Position numbers and translations under genes: made by a program. This document shows positions 1 to 8,139 of a stretch of 17,817 nucleotides of DNA, piece after piece. Origin of the DNA: Pseudomonadota bacterium (lineage in GTDB: Bacteria; Pseudomonadota; Alphaproteobacteria; Caulobacterales; Caulobacteraceae). Under the pieces are notes generated by a model. It was given only the letters and a program-made list of their open reading frames with translations. It was not told the origin of the DNA and searched no databases. The stretch is taken from positions 1-17,817 of the forward strand of contig JAEZCL010000178.1 in NCBI GenBank assembly GCA_023433585.1. Direction: 5' to 3'. The first letter of the stretch is position 1, and each line of letters starts with the position of its first letter.

Positions 1-132
1 GTTCAGGCCCAGCCCCTGCATGTGGGCGCGCGTCGTCGCCGCGTCCGCCGGACGTCGGCGCCAGGCGCGCCCGGACAGCGACCGCGACACGCCCAGGAAA
101 TCGATTGACGCCGCGACGCCGCCGTCGGCCAT
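1..132 (-). CDS. recJ: RecJ-like single-stranded-DNA exonuclease, N-terminal fragment
   Basis: Only the first 44 codons are in the window; the rest runs off the left edge. The peptide starts MADGG, followed by FLGVSRSLSGRAWRRRPAD. This resembles the N-terminus of alphaproteobacterial RecJ, where a short 'SxxGRxWxxRPAD' stretch precedes the DHH phosphoesterase domain. RecJ is a 5'-3' ssDNA exonuclease used in recombination and mismatch repair. The catalytic DHH/DHHA1 motifs cannot be checked here. The ATG at 130-132 has a GAGG about 9 nt upstream on the minus strand. The gene lies 76 bp downstream of the lipoprotein gene on the same strand, so the two may be cotranscribed. The assignment rests on this short N-terminal similarity only. 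Confidence 0.65.
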   Translation of the reverse strand, partial: MADGGVAASIDFLGVSRSLSGRAWRRRPADAATTRAHMQGLGLN

Positions 133-208
133 GAGATCACGCCTCGTTCTTGGTTCCGGAGTTCTGACGCTCAGGATCGCCGGATTCGGTCGCAGGCGCG
201 AAACCGCC

Positions 209-664
209 TCACCGGCGCTGATCCGCGCGCGGGTCGATGGGCGGCGGCGCTTCCGAACGCTCGCGCAGCGACCGGGCGAAGGCCTCCACCTCGGCCGCCG
301 TTCGCGCCACGCCCACGGACATGCGCGCCCCTTCGACGCGGCGGCGCACGCTCGCGGCGTAGGTTTCCGGATCGGTGCGGGTCCAGTCGATGGCGGCGGC
401 GGCCCGGCTGACGTCCTGGCCCGTGCGCGTCAGGCCGTCCACCTGACCGGCGATGAAGGCGGAATCGGGCGCATCGGTCGGCGCGTCGGGAAAGTCGGCC
501 CAGCGCGGATAGGTCTGATGGGCGTCCACCAGGCCCTGGATCCGGCTCGACAGCGGCGAATCCGGCGGGCTTCGGTCCGAAAACGACGCGCCGCAGCCGC
601 TCAGCACGGCGACGCCGACCGCCACGGCCGCAAGCCTCAGATTTTTCCTGGCCGTTGCGTTCAT
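209..664 (-). CDS. predicted outer-membrane lipoprotein, unknown function
   Basis: This 151-residue protein starts MNATARKNLR, followed by a hydrophobic stretch ending in the lipobox L21-S-G-C24, a type II signal peptide with predicted lipidation at Cys24. The residue after Cys is Gly, not Asp, so the outer membrane is the expected destination. The mature part is hydrophilic and mostly helical in character, rich in Ala, Arg and Asp, with no further membrane segment. I do not recognise a family. An in-frame ATG at 677-679 would add five residues; neither start has a clear ribosome site, and I prefer 664 for a normal-length signal peptide. It lies between recJ (downstream, same strand) and divergent phaC. 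A transcription start would have to lie in the 80 bp shared with phaC. Confidence 0.75.
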   Translation of the reverse strand: MNATARKNLRLAAVAVGVAVLSGCGASFSDRSPPDSPLSSRIQGLVDAHQTYPRWADFPDAPTDAPDSAFIAGQVDGLTRTGQDVSRAAAAIDWTRTDPETYAASVRRRVEGARMSVGVARTAAEVEAFARSLRERSEAPPPIDPRADQRR

Positions 665-665
665 C

Positions 666-689
666 TTGACGTCGGTCATATGCCATCAT
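666..689 (+). promoter_or_regulatory. possible housekeeping promoter for phaC
   Basis: TTGACG at 666-671 matches the Caulobacter sigma-73 -35 consensus (TTGaCGS). It is followed after 10 nt by GCCATCAT (682-689), a partial match to the -10 consensus GCTANAWC. A start near 696 would leave a leader of about 50 nt before the phaC ATG at 745, with the inverted repeat at 692-724 at or just after the start point. The -10 match is weak. Confidence 0.25.
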
Positions 690-691
690 GG

Positions 692-724
692 GGCGGCGAG
701 GAAGGCCGAGGCCGCCTCGCCGCC
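692..724. promoter_or_regulatory. 10-bp perfect inverted repeat in the lipoprotein/phaC divergent region
   Basis: GGCGGCGAGG at 692-701 is repeated in inverted form as CCTCGCCGCC at 715-724, with a 13-nt spacer. It sits 20 nt upstream of the phaC start and 28 nt upstream of the lipoprotein start. It could be an operator for a dimeric regulator of both genes, or a hairpin in the phaC leader. No T-tract follows, so it is not a standard terminator. The pairing is read directly; the role is inferred. Confidence 0.45.
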
Positions 725-744
725 ACATCACCAGGGGACGCCTC

Positions 745-2658
745 ATGGCCACGCCGCCGAAAAAATCCGCGACCCGCCCCGCCCGCAAGGCGCGACCGGC
801 CGCAAAGCCCAGGGCGGCCAAGGAAGCGACGACGGCGACCGAAGAAACGACGGCGGCGGCTTCGCCCGATCCCCTCGATCCTTTCGCCATCGGCGCCGAT
901 CAGCGGCGAATGATCGAAACCCTGTCGCTGAACATCGCCAAGGCCGCCATGACGGCCCAGTCCGCTTTGGCCGAGGCGGCGCTGAGCCAGGCGGACCGGC
1001 CCGCCGCCCTGTCACCCGACCCGTTCAATGTGGCGCCGGCCATGACCTCGGTGATGACCAGCCTGGCCGCGCGGCCCGAACGGCTGTTCCAGGCCCAGGC
1101 GGACCTGTTCGGGCGCTACATGACCCTGTGGACCGACACCGCCCGGCGCGCAGCGGGCGAGGAGGCGCCCGTCGCCCCGACCGCAGACAAGCGGTTCCGC
1201 GACCCCGCCTGGTCCGAGAACCCCATGTTCGACGTGATGCGCCAGTCCTATCTGACCACCGCCGACTGGATGAACAGCCTGATCTCCAGCGTCGAGGACG
1301 TGGACCCGCTGACCAAGCGCCGGGCCGAGTTCTTCACCAAATTGCTGACCGACGCCTTCTCGCCTGCCAATTTCCTCGCCTCCAACCCCGCCGCCCTCAA
1401 GGCCCTGGCCGAGACCAGCGGCGAGAGCCTGGTGAAGGGGATGGAGAACTTCGCCGCCGACCTGGAGCGCGGGCGCGGCAAGCTGGCCATCAGCCAGGCC
1501 GACTACGGCAAGTTCCGCGTCGGCGAAAACGTGGCCACATCGCCCGGCCAGGTGGTCTGGCGCGACGAGCTGTTCGAGCTGATCCAGTATGACGCCGCGA
1601 CGGATCAGCAGCGCGCGATCCCCCTGCTGATCTTCCCGCCCTGGATCAACAAGTTCTACATCCTGGACCTGCAGCCGGCGAACTCCATGATCCGCTGGCT
1701 CAGCGAGCAGGGCTTCACCGTCTTCGTCTGCTCATGGGTGAACCCGGACGTGGACAAGGCCGCCTGGGGCTTCGACGACTATCTGGAGAAGGGAATCTAC
1801 CGCGCCACCTCCAGGGTCATGGAGCAGTGCGGAACCGACCGGCTGAACACCGTCGGCTACTGTATCGGCGGCACCCTGATGGGCGCGGCCCTGGCGCACA
1901 TGGCGGCCCAGGAGGACGAGCGGGTCAACGCCTGCACCTTCTTCGCCGCCCAGCATGACTTCGCCGAGGCGGGCGACCTTCTGCTGTTCACCGACGAACA
2001 CTGGCTGAAGGAGATCGAGGCCCGCATGGACGAAGCGGGCGGCGTCCTGCCGGGCAGCGCCATGGCCGACACCTTCAACGCCCTGCGCGCCAACGACCTG
2101 ATCTGGTCGTTCTTCGTGTCCAACTATCTGATGGGCAAGGATCCGCCGTCCTTCGACCTGCTGTTCTGGAACGCCGACCAGACCCGCATGCCCAAGGCCC
2201 TGCACATGGCCTATCTGCGCCGCATGTACGGCCAGAACGCCCTGGCGCGCGGCGAATTCGAGATCGGCGGCGTGCGCGTGGACCTCTCGACGGTCACGAC
2301 CCCGATCTATTTCCAGTCCAGCCGCGAGGACCACATCGCGCCCATGAACTCGGTCTATCGCTCCGCGCGCCTGTTCGGCGGGCCGGTGACCTATACGCTG
2401 GCGGGCTCGGGCCATATCGCCGGGGTGGTCAACCCGCCGGCGGCGAACAAGTATCAGCACTGGATCAACCCGGACCTGCCCGAAACCCTTGAGGACTGGC
2501 GCGCGGCGGCCGAGGAGCGGCCCGGCTCGTGGTGGCCGCACTGGGCCGCCTGGCTGCATGAACGCTCCGGCGGCTGGAGCGCCGCCCGCGATCCGAAATC
2601 GGGGCCGCTCAAACCCGTCGAGCCGGCGCCGGGCGCCTATGTGAAGGTGAAGTCTTGA
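745..2658 (+). CDS. phaC: class I poly(3-hydroxyalkanoate) synthase
   Basis: This 637-residue enzyme polymerises (R)-3-hydroxyacyl-CoA into PHA storage polyester at the granule surface. The lipase-like box is VGYCIGG with nucleophile Cys373. The other triad members are Asp529 (SSREDHIAP) and His557 (GSGHIAG), a spacing very close to that of Cupriavidus PhaC. The PPWINKFYILDL motif typical of class I/II synthases is present. The conserved N-terminal PhaC domain spans roughly residues 160-330 and the alpha/beta-hydrolase catalytic domain follows. The protein is about 45 residues longer than the Cupriavidus enzyme because of an N-terminal Lys/Arg/Ala/Thr-rich extension (about residues 1-45). The ATG at 745 has AGGGGA about 6 nt upstream; in-frame upstream starts lack this. 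The stop overlaps the next gene. No phaA, phaB, phaR or phasin gene is nearby. Confidence 0.97.
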   Translation: MATPPKKSATRPARKARPAAKPRAAKEATTATEETTAAASPDPLDPFAIGADQRRMIETLSLNIAKAAMTAQSALAEAALSQADRPAALSPDPFNVAPAMTSVMTSLAARPERLFQAQADLFGRYMTLWTDTARRAAGEEAPVAPTADKRFRDPAWSENPMFDVMRQSYLTTADWMNSLISSVEDVDPLTKRRAEFFTKLLTDAFSPANFLASNPAALKALAETSGESLVKGMENFAADLERGRGKLAISQADYGKFRVGENVATSPGQVVWRDELFELIQYDAATDQQRAIPLLIFPPWINKFYILDLQPANSMIRWLSEQGFTVFVCSWVNPDVDKAAWGFDDYLEKGIYRATSRVMEQCGTDRLNTVGYCIGGTLMGAALAHMAAQEDERVNACTFFAAQHDFAEAGDLLLFTDEHWLKEIEARMDEAGGVLPGSAMADTFNALRANDLIWSFFVSNYLMGKDPPSFDLLFWNADQTRMPKALHMAYLRRMYGQNALARGEFEIGGVRVDLSTVTTPIYFQSSREDHIAPMNSVYRSARLFGGPVTYTLAGSGHIAGVVNPPAANKYQHWINPDLPETLEDWRAAAEERPGSWWPHWAAWLHERSGGWSAARDPKSGPLKPVEPAPGAYVKVKS

Positions 2659-3044
2659 AGCGCATCGACCCCAACGTCCTTCTGGCGGTGACCACCCTGT
2701 TGGCCCTGGCCCTGCTGGTCATGAGCGCGACGATGTTCGGCCCGGCCGACCCGCCCTGGCGCTATGTGGCCACCGCCGCAGTGGTCACGGTGGCGTTCCT
2801 GGCCATCCAGCCGTTCGCCCCGCGCTTCATGAAGATGAAGAAGGGGCCGCTGATCCAGTCCGAGGTGATGGGCTCCGCCGTGTGGGCGGCCATCTATCCC
2901 GGCCTCATCATCCTGGCCGCCGCCCTGCCCCCGCTGTTTCCCGGCGTCAGCTTCGGCCTGGCGGTGGTGGTCGCGGCGGTGTTCTTCGGCTCCACGGTGG
3001 AATCCGCCATCATGAGCCTGCGCGGGGTTCAGTCCCGGGACTGA
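2655..3044 (+). CDS. small four-helix membrane protein, translationally coupled to phaC
   Basis: This 129-residue protein starts with TTG (2655-2657) overlapping the phaC TGA as TTGA. AAGGTGA at 2644-2650, inside the phaC 3' end, gives a good ribosome site with a 4-nt spacer and supports this rare start. Four hydrophobic segments are visible, at about residues 8-27, 36-56, 72-95 and 98-117. A short basic loop (RFMKMKKG) lies between the second and third. I do not recognise a family and see no catalytic motif. The overlap suggests co-expression with PHA synthase, though a direct role in PHA metabolism is only inferred. The last five residues (VQSRD) are encoded inside a perfect palindrome shared with the end of comEC. 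Confidence 0.8.
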   Translation: MKRIDPNVLLAVTTLLALALLVMSATMFGPADPPWRYVATAAVVTVAFLAIQPFAPRFMKMKKGPLIQSEVMGSAVWAAIYPGLIILAAALPPLFPGVSFGLAVVVAAVFFGSTVESAIMSLRGVQSRD

Positions 3045-3047
3045 ACC
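3026..3047. terminator. perfect 22-bp palindrome at the convergent gene ends
   Basis: GGTTCAGTCCC (3026-3036) is followed directly by its reverse complement GGGACTGAACC (3037-3047). It holds both stop codons: TGA at 3042-3044 for the membrane protein and TCA at 3029-3031 (TGA on the minus strand) for comEC. A hairpin could form in either transcript. It may act as a bidirectional terminator or 3'-end stabiliser, but there is no T-tract on either side. Confidence 0.5.
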
Positions 3048-5185
3048 GGCGACCACGGCCGCTCACCCCGCACCTGATAGGTCCAGGACGCCCGCCATCC
3101 TGACGGGCTGTCGGGAGCCCGCCACAGCTCCACCGCCCCGCCGCGCGCGAAATCGACCCCGTCCAGGATCAGCCTGCCCGCGCAGGCGTCCGGCAGGGAC
3201 GTGACCTCCGCGCGCACGGCCACCACCTCGGCGGCGGCGCACAGGTCGCCCAGCCGTTCCGCGTCCGGCGCGCGCGCACCCCACCACAGGGCCAGCGGCC
3301 CCGGCTCGACCGGACGACGCGACGACCGTGTGGCGGTCCAGCCTTCCTCCGGCGCAATCAGCGCCAGTCCGCGCCGCTTGGACCACAGCTCGATGGGAAA
3401 CAGCCGCACGCCGGGCCGCAGCGACACGGCCTGCGTCCCCTCGCGGACCGCCGCTGTGGTCGCCCCGTCCCCGATCCAGATATCCGGCGCGGGCGGACGC
3501 GGCCAGATCAGCACGGCGCAGGCGAACGGCAGGCCCAGCCACCGCCCCGGCCCCTTCCACAGGCACAGCCACAGCAGCCCCAGAAAGGCGGTCGGCAAGG
3601 CCGCCGCAGGTGCGCTGGAGACAGTCACGACGGCGCCCGGCAGACCGGCGGTCCAGTGGCCGATGGCCAGCATCACCTCCACGCCCCAGCCCGCCGCCGC
3701 CAGGAACGGCCCGCCCAGCCCCAGCGGCTCCAGCGCCGCGCCCAGCGCCAGGGCGGGCATCATCAGAAAACTGGAGATCGGCGCGGTCGCCACATTGGCC
3801 AGCAGTCCGTACAGGGCCGTGCGGTTGAAATGCTGCATCACGAACGGCCCCGTCGCCAGGCCCGCCACCAGGCTGGCGGCGCAGGCGGCGAACAGCCAGG
3901 TCCCGAAGCGCTGGGCCGTCACGATGATCCAGGGCGCCGAGATTTCGCGCGTGCGCGTGGGCCAGTTCTCGGCCAGGGCCACCAGGGCGGCGGTAGCCGC
4001 GAACGACATCTGGAACCCCGGCTGGACGATGGATTCCGGCCGGAAGATCAGCACCACCAGGGCCGCTGCGGCCAGGGCGTTCATGCTGATCGCCCTGCGG
4101 TCCAGCAGGATGGCGAGAAAGGCGATCGAGGCCGTCACCGCCGCCCGCTCGGCCGGCGGCGGCCCGCCCGAAATCAGCAGATAGGCGCCCACCGCGACCA
4201 GCCCGGCCACGGCCGCCGCCTTCTTGCCCGACACCCTCAGCGCCAGCCATGGCCAGGCCGCCACGATCAGCCGCGCGCCGAAGAACACGAAGCCCCCCAC
4301 GATGGCCATGTGCAGGCCGGATATGGACAGGATGTGATAGAGGCCGGAATCGCGCATGGCGTCCATGTCGTCCCCGGCCAGCCACGCCTCGTGCCCCGTG
4401 GTCATGGCCGCCGCGATCCCGCCGGTGCGCTCGCCCAGCCGCGCCACGATGCGCGAGGCCAGATCGAACCGCACCCCGTTCAGCCACATCATCCGCTTCA
4501 GCCCGTCCGGCGGGTCGGGCAGCACGGCCGGGCGCGTCTCGCCCAGCGCGAACGCCACCCCGCCCAGGCTCTGGAAGAAGGCGTTGCGGCCGAAATCGTA
4601 GGAGCCTGGGCTGGCGGGCGGCGGCGGCGGGTTCAGGATGGCGAACACCCGGATCGGCGCGCCCGGCGGCGGGGCGGCGCCGCGCAGGGTCGCGCGCAGG
4701 CGGACGGGCGTCTCCTCCGGCGTCAGGCCCCGGATGCGCACCGGCGCCAGCACCACCCGCGATCCGCGCGCGCCGGGGCTGTCCACATCCACCACCCAGC
4801 CCTCGATCAGGGTCGGCTCGGCCATGGCCGGGGCGATGGGCGCCGCGACCCGTTCGGTCCGCGCCTTGGACGCCGCCAGCCCCAGCGCCAGGCAGGTCAG
4901 CAGCATCAGCGGAACCGTCATGGCCCGCCCCCATCCCCATCGCCGCGCCAGGATCCAGAGTCCGCTAGTCAGGGCCGCACCCGCCGCCGACGGCCAGAAC
5001 GACGGCTCGGCCGGCAGGGCGAAATAGGCCGCGCATCCGGCCCCGAACGCCACCGGCGCCCACAGCCGCCACCGGTCCCGCTGGGCCCTCAGCGCGCCTT
5101 TCGCCGCATCAATCATGCGCGCACGTATGGGCTTGGCCGTATCCGGCGTTATAAGGGCGGCCTCATCAGACACCGCCCCGGACAT
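3029..5185 (-). CDS. comEC: ComEC/Rec2-family competence protein (DNA-uptake channel)
   Basis: This 718-residue polytopic inner-membrane protein is related to ComEC/Rec2, the proposed channel that carries transformed single-stranded DNA into the cytoplasm. A cytoplasmic N-tail of about 45 residues precedes the first membrane segments. A DUF4131/OB-like periplasmic region follows at about 100-220, and then the Competence domain. Its signature is at residues 279-293: DSGLYHILSISGLHM. Many hydrophobic segments follow, up to about residue 550. The C-terminal region of about 150 residues is soluble but lacks the HxHxDH metal motif of the metallo-beta-lactamase-like domain found in Bacillus ComEC. 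The ATG at 5183-5185 has GAGGA seven nt upstream on the minus strand; the next start, at 5116, has no ribosome site. It overlaps the 3' end of the small membrane protein gene by 16 bp. Confidence 0.93.
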   Translation of the reverse strand: MSGAVSDEAALITPDTAKPIRARMIDAAKGALRAQRDRWRLWAPVAFGAGCAAYFALPAEPSFWPSAAGAALTSGLWILARRWGWGRAMTVPLMLLTCLALGLAASKARTERVAAPIAPAMAEPTLIEGWVVDVDSPGARGSRVVLAPVRIRGLTPEETPVRLRATLRGAAPPPGAPIRVFAILNPPPPPASPGSYDFGRNAFFQSLGGVAFALGETRPAVLPDPPDGLKRMMWLNGVRFDLASRIVARLGERTGGIAAAMTTGHEAWLAGDDMDAMRDSGLYHILSISGLHMAIVGGFVFFGARLIVAAWPWLALRVSGKKAAAVAGLVAVGAYLLISGGPPPAERAAVTASIAFLAILLDRRAISMNALAAAALVVLIFRPESIVQPGFQMSFAATAALVALAENWPTRTREISAPWIIVTAQRFGTWLFAACAASLVAGLATGPFVMQHFNRTALYGLLANVATAPISSFLMMPALALGAALEPLGLGGPFLAAAGWGVEVMLAIGHWTAGLPGAVVTVSSAPAAALPTAFLGLLWLCLWKGPGRWLGLPFACAVLIWPRPPAPDIWIGDGATTAAVREGTQAVSLRPGVRLFPIELWSKRRGLALIAPEEGWTATRSSRRPVEPGPLALWWGARAPDAERLGDLCAAAEVVAVRAEVTSLPDACAGRLILDGVDFARGGAVELWRAPDSPSGWRASWTYQVRGERPWSPVQSRD

Positions 5186-5197
5186 GACTGAATCCTC
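5183..5197. promoter_or_regulatory. shared CATG start of divergent comEC and gltX, with the comEC ribosome site
   Basis: The tetranucleotide CATG at 5183-5186 gives ATG for gltX on the plus strand (5184-5186) and ATG for comEC on the minus strand (5183-5185). The comEC ribosome site GAGGA is the complement of TCCTC at 5193-5197, so it lies inside gltX codons 4-5. No ribosome site is seen upstream of gltX. Each gene's promoter must lie within the other gene if both starts are right. TATAAG at 5150-5155 is a possible -10 for gltX, without a convincing -35. Confidence 0.55.
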
Positions 5198-6596
5198 ACC
5201 CGTCGTCACCCGTTTCGCCCCCTCGCCGACAGGCTATCTGCATATCGGCGGTGCGAGAACAGCGCTCTTCAACTGGCTGTTCGCGCGCCGTCACGCCGGC
5301 AGGTTCCTGGTTCGGGTCGAGGACACCGACCGCGAACGCTCCACCGAGCCCGCCGTCAAGGCGATCTTCGACGGCCTGGCGTGGCTTGAGCTGTTCTCCG
5401 ACGAACCGCCCGTGTTTCAGCACGCCCGCGCCGACCGGCACCGTGAAGTGGTGGATCAGCTGCTCGAAACCGGTCACGCCTATCGCGATTTCCTCAGCGC
5501 CGAGGAAACCGGCGCCCTGCGCGATCAGGCCCGGGCCGAGGGGCGACCCTTCGAATCGCCCTGGCGCGACCGAGAGCCCTCGGTGGACGACCTGGCCCGG
5601 CCCCACACCGTGCGGTTCCGCCGTCCCGCCGACGCCGCCGTGATCGTGGACGACGCGGTTCAGGGCCAGGTGCGCTGGGACGCCTCGGCGCTGGACGACC
5701 TTGTGCTGCTGCGGTCAGACGGCGCGCCGACCTATAATCTGGCCGTTGTGACGGACGACCACGACATGGGCGTCACCCACGTCATCCGGGGCGACGACCA
5801 CCTGAACAACGCCGCTCGTCAATCATTGATTTACGACGCCCTGGGCTGGAACCGGCCGGTGTTCGCCCACATCCCGCTGATCCACGGCCCCGACGGCGCC
5901 AAGCTCAGCAAACGCCACGGGGCCCAGGCGGTCCACGAATACGCCGAGATGGGCTACCTGCCCGAGGCCATGCGCAATTACCTGGCCCGGCTGGGCTGGA
6001 GCCATGGCGACGACGAGCTGTTCAGCGACCAGCAGGCGATCGCCTGGTTCGACCTTTCGGGCATCGGCAAGGCGCCGTCCCGTCTCGATTTCGACAAGCT
6101 GGCCCACGTCAACGCCCACTGGATCCGTCTGGCCGAAGACGAACGCCTGGCCAAGCTGGTGCTGGACCAGCACCTGAAGGACGGCCATGTCCTGGCCGAG
6201 GGCGACGAGACGCGGCTGGTCCAGGCCATGCCCTTCGTCAAGGATCGGGCGAAAACCGTCATCGACCTGGCCGCCCAGACCGCCTTCGTGCTCAAGCGCC
6301 GCCCGCTGGCGCTGGATGACAAGGCGAAATCCCTGCTGTCCGGCGAGGCCGCCGATCGTCTGACGCGCCTTCTGGAGCGTCTGCGCCTGTTCCAGAGCTG
6401 GGATGTCTTCGCGCTGGAAGCCGAACTCAAGGCCTTCGCCGAGGATGAAGGCGCCGGCTTCGGCAAGGTCGGCCCGCCCCTGCGCGCCGCCGTCACCGGC
6501 GGCTCGGCTTCGCCCGATATGGCCCGAACTTTGTCGGCTTTGGGGCGGCAAGAGAGCCTTGGGCGCTTGGAGGATGCGCTTTCAGGCCTTAAGTGA
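5184..6596 (+). CDS. gltX: glutamyl-tRNA synthetase
   Basis: This 470-residue class I aminoacyl-tRNA synthetase charges tRNA-Glu with glutamate in the cytoplasm. The N-terminus reads VVTRFAPSPTGYLHIGGART, with the HIGH-type signature at residues 20-23. RVEDTDRERS follows, and the KMSKS-type loop is K240-L-S-K-R-H-G. The length is full for bacterial GltX, and the C-terminal anticodon-binding helical domain is present. Whether it is discriminating or also charges tRNA-Gln cannot be told from the sequence by eye. The start at 5184 fits the family; the frame is open upstream to 5115 but that part is not conserved. There is no clear ribosome site, so the message may be leaderless or weakly led. 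gltA follows 66 bp downstream. Confidence 0.97.
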   Translation: MTESSPVVTRFAPSPTGYLHIGGARTALFNWLFARRHAGRFLVRVEDTDRERSTEPAVKAIFDGLAWLELFSDEPPVFQHARADRHREVVDQLLETGHAYRDFLSAEETGALRDQARAEGRPFESPWRDREPSVDDLARPHTVRFRRPADAAVIVDDAVQGQVRWDASALDDLVLLRSDGAPTYNLAVVTDDHDMGVTHVIRGDDHLNNAARQSLIYDALGWNRPVFAHIPLIHGPDGAKLSKRHGAQAVHEYAEMGYLPEAMRNYLARLGWSHGDDELFSDQQAIAWFDLSGIGKAPSRLDFDKLAHVNAHWIRLAEDERLAKLVLDQHLKDGHVLAEGDETRLVQAMPFVKDRAKTVIDLAAQTAFVLKRRPLALDDKAKSLLSGEAADRLTRLLERLRLFQSWDVFALEAELKAFAEDEGAGFGKVGPPLRAAVTGGSASPDMARTLSALGRQESLGRLEDALSGLK

Positions 6597-6662
6597 ACCG
6601 CGACAACAACGGACCCGCGCCGGCGCCTCCCCGCGCCGACGTTCAAAAAACAAGGGGTGCAT

Positions 6663-7964
<1,302 letters not shown>

Positions 7965-7975
7965 TCGAAGGCACA

Positions 7976-8000
7976 CCCCTTCTCCCGATGGGAGAAGGGG
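7976..8000 (+). terminator. hairpin downstream of gltA
   Basis: CCCCTTCTCCC and GGGAGAAGGGG form a perfect 11-bp stem with loop GAT, starting 11 nt after the gltA stop codon. No T-run follows, so termination would be non-canonical; it could also protect the 3' end of the message. It is the left end of the larger inverted repeat. Confidence 0.5.
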
Positions 8001-8139
8001 GTCCCGCGCACCGGAGCGCGTCAGCGCGAAGGTCCTTGCGCGGGGGATGAGGGGTTTCGGTGGGTCAGAAGGCCACCATTGCAACCCCTCACCCTGCGCG
8101 CCGAAGAAGCGGTCTGCTGACGCATCCCGCTGCGCGCAG

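Noticed and set aside
171..890. 239-codon minus-strand open frame covering the lipoprotein and the phaC start
   Set aside because: It overlaps both better-supported genes in another frame and has no motif or signal peptide.
3026..3047. LexA/SOS box at the GTTC sequence of the palindrome
   Set aside because: The alphaproteobacterial box is a direct repeat GTTC-N7-GTTC. Here the second half is inverted (GAAC), and it lies at gene ends rather than in a promoter.
3063..4940. 625-codon minus-strand open frame in another frame of comEC
   Set aside because: It is a same-strand frame shadow rich in Gly, Arg and Ala, with no membrane segments, and is incompatible with ComEC.
3656..5191. Long plus-strand open frame (511 codons) antisense to comEC
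   Set aside because: The composition is dominated by Arg, Gly, His and Gln without any recognisable domain; comEC on the other strand explains the region.
6597..6662. Terminator or promoter between gltX and gltA
   Set aside because: There are GC-rich self-complementary bits such as GCGCCGGCGC at 6617-6626, but no stem with a T-run and no convincing -35/-10 pair. Only the gltA ribosome site is supported.
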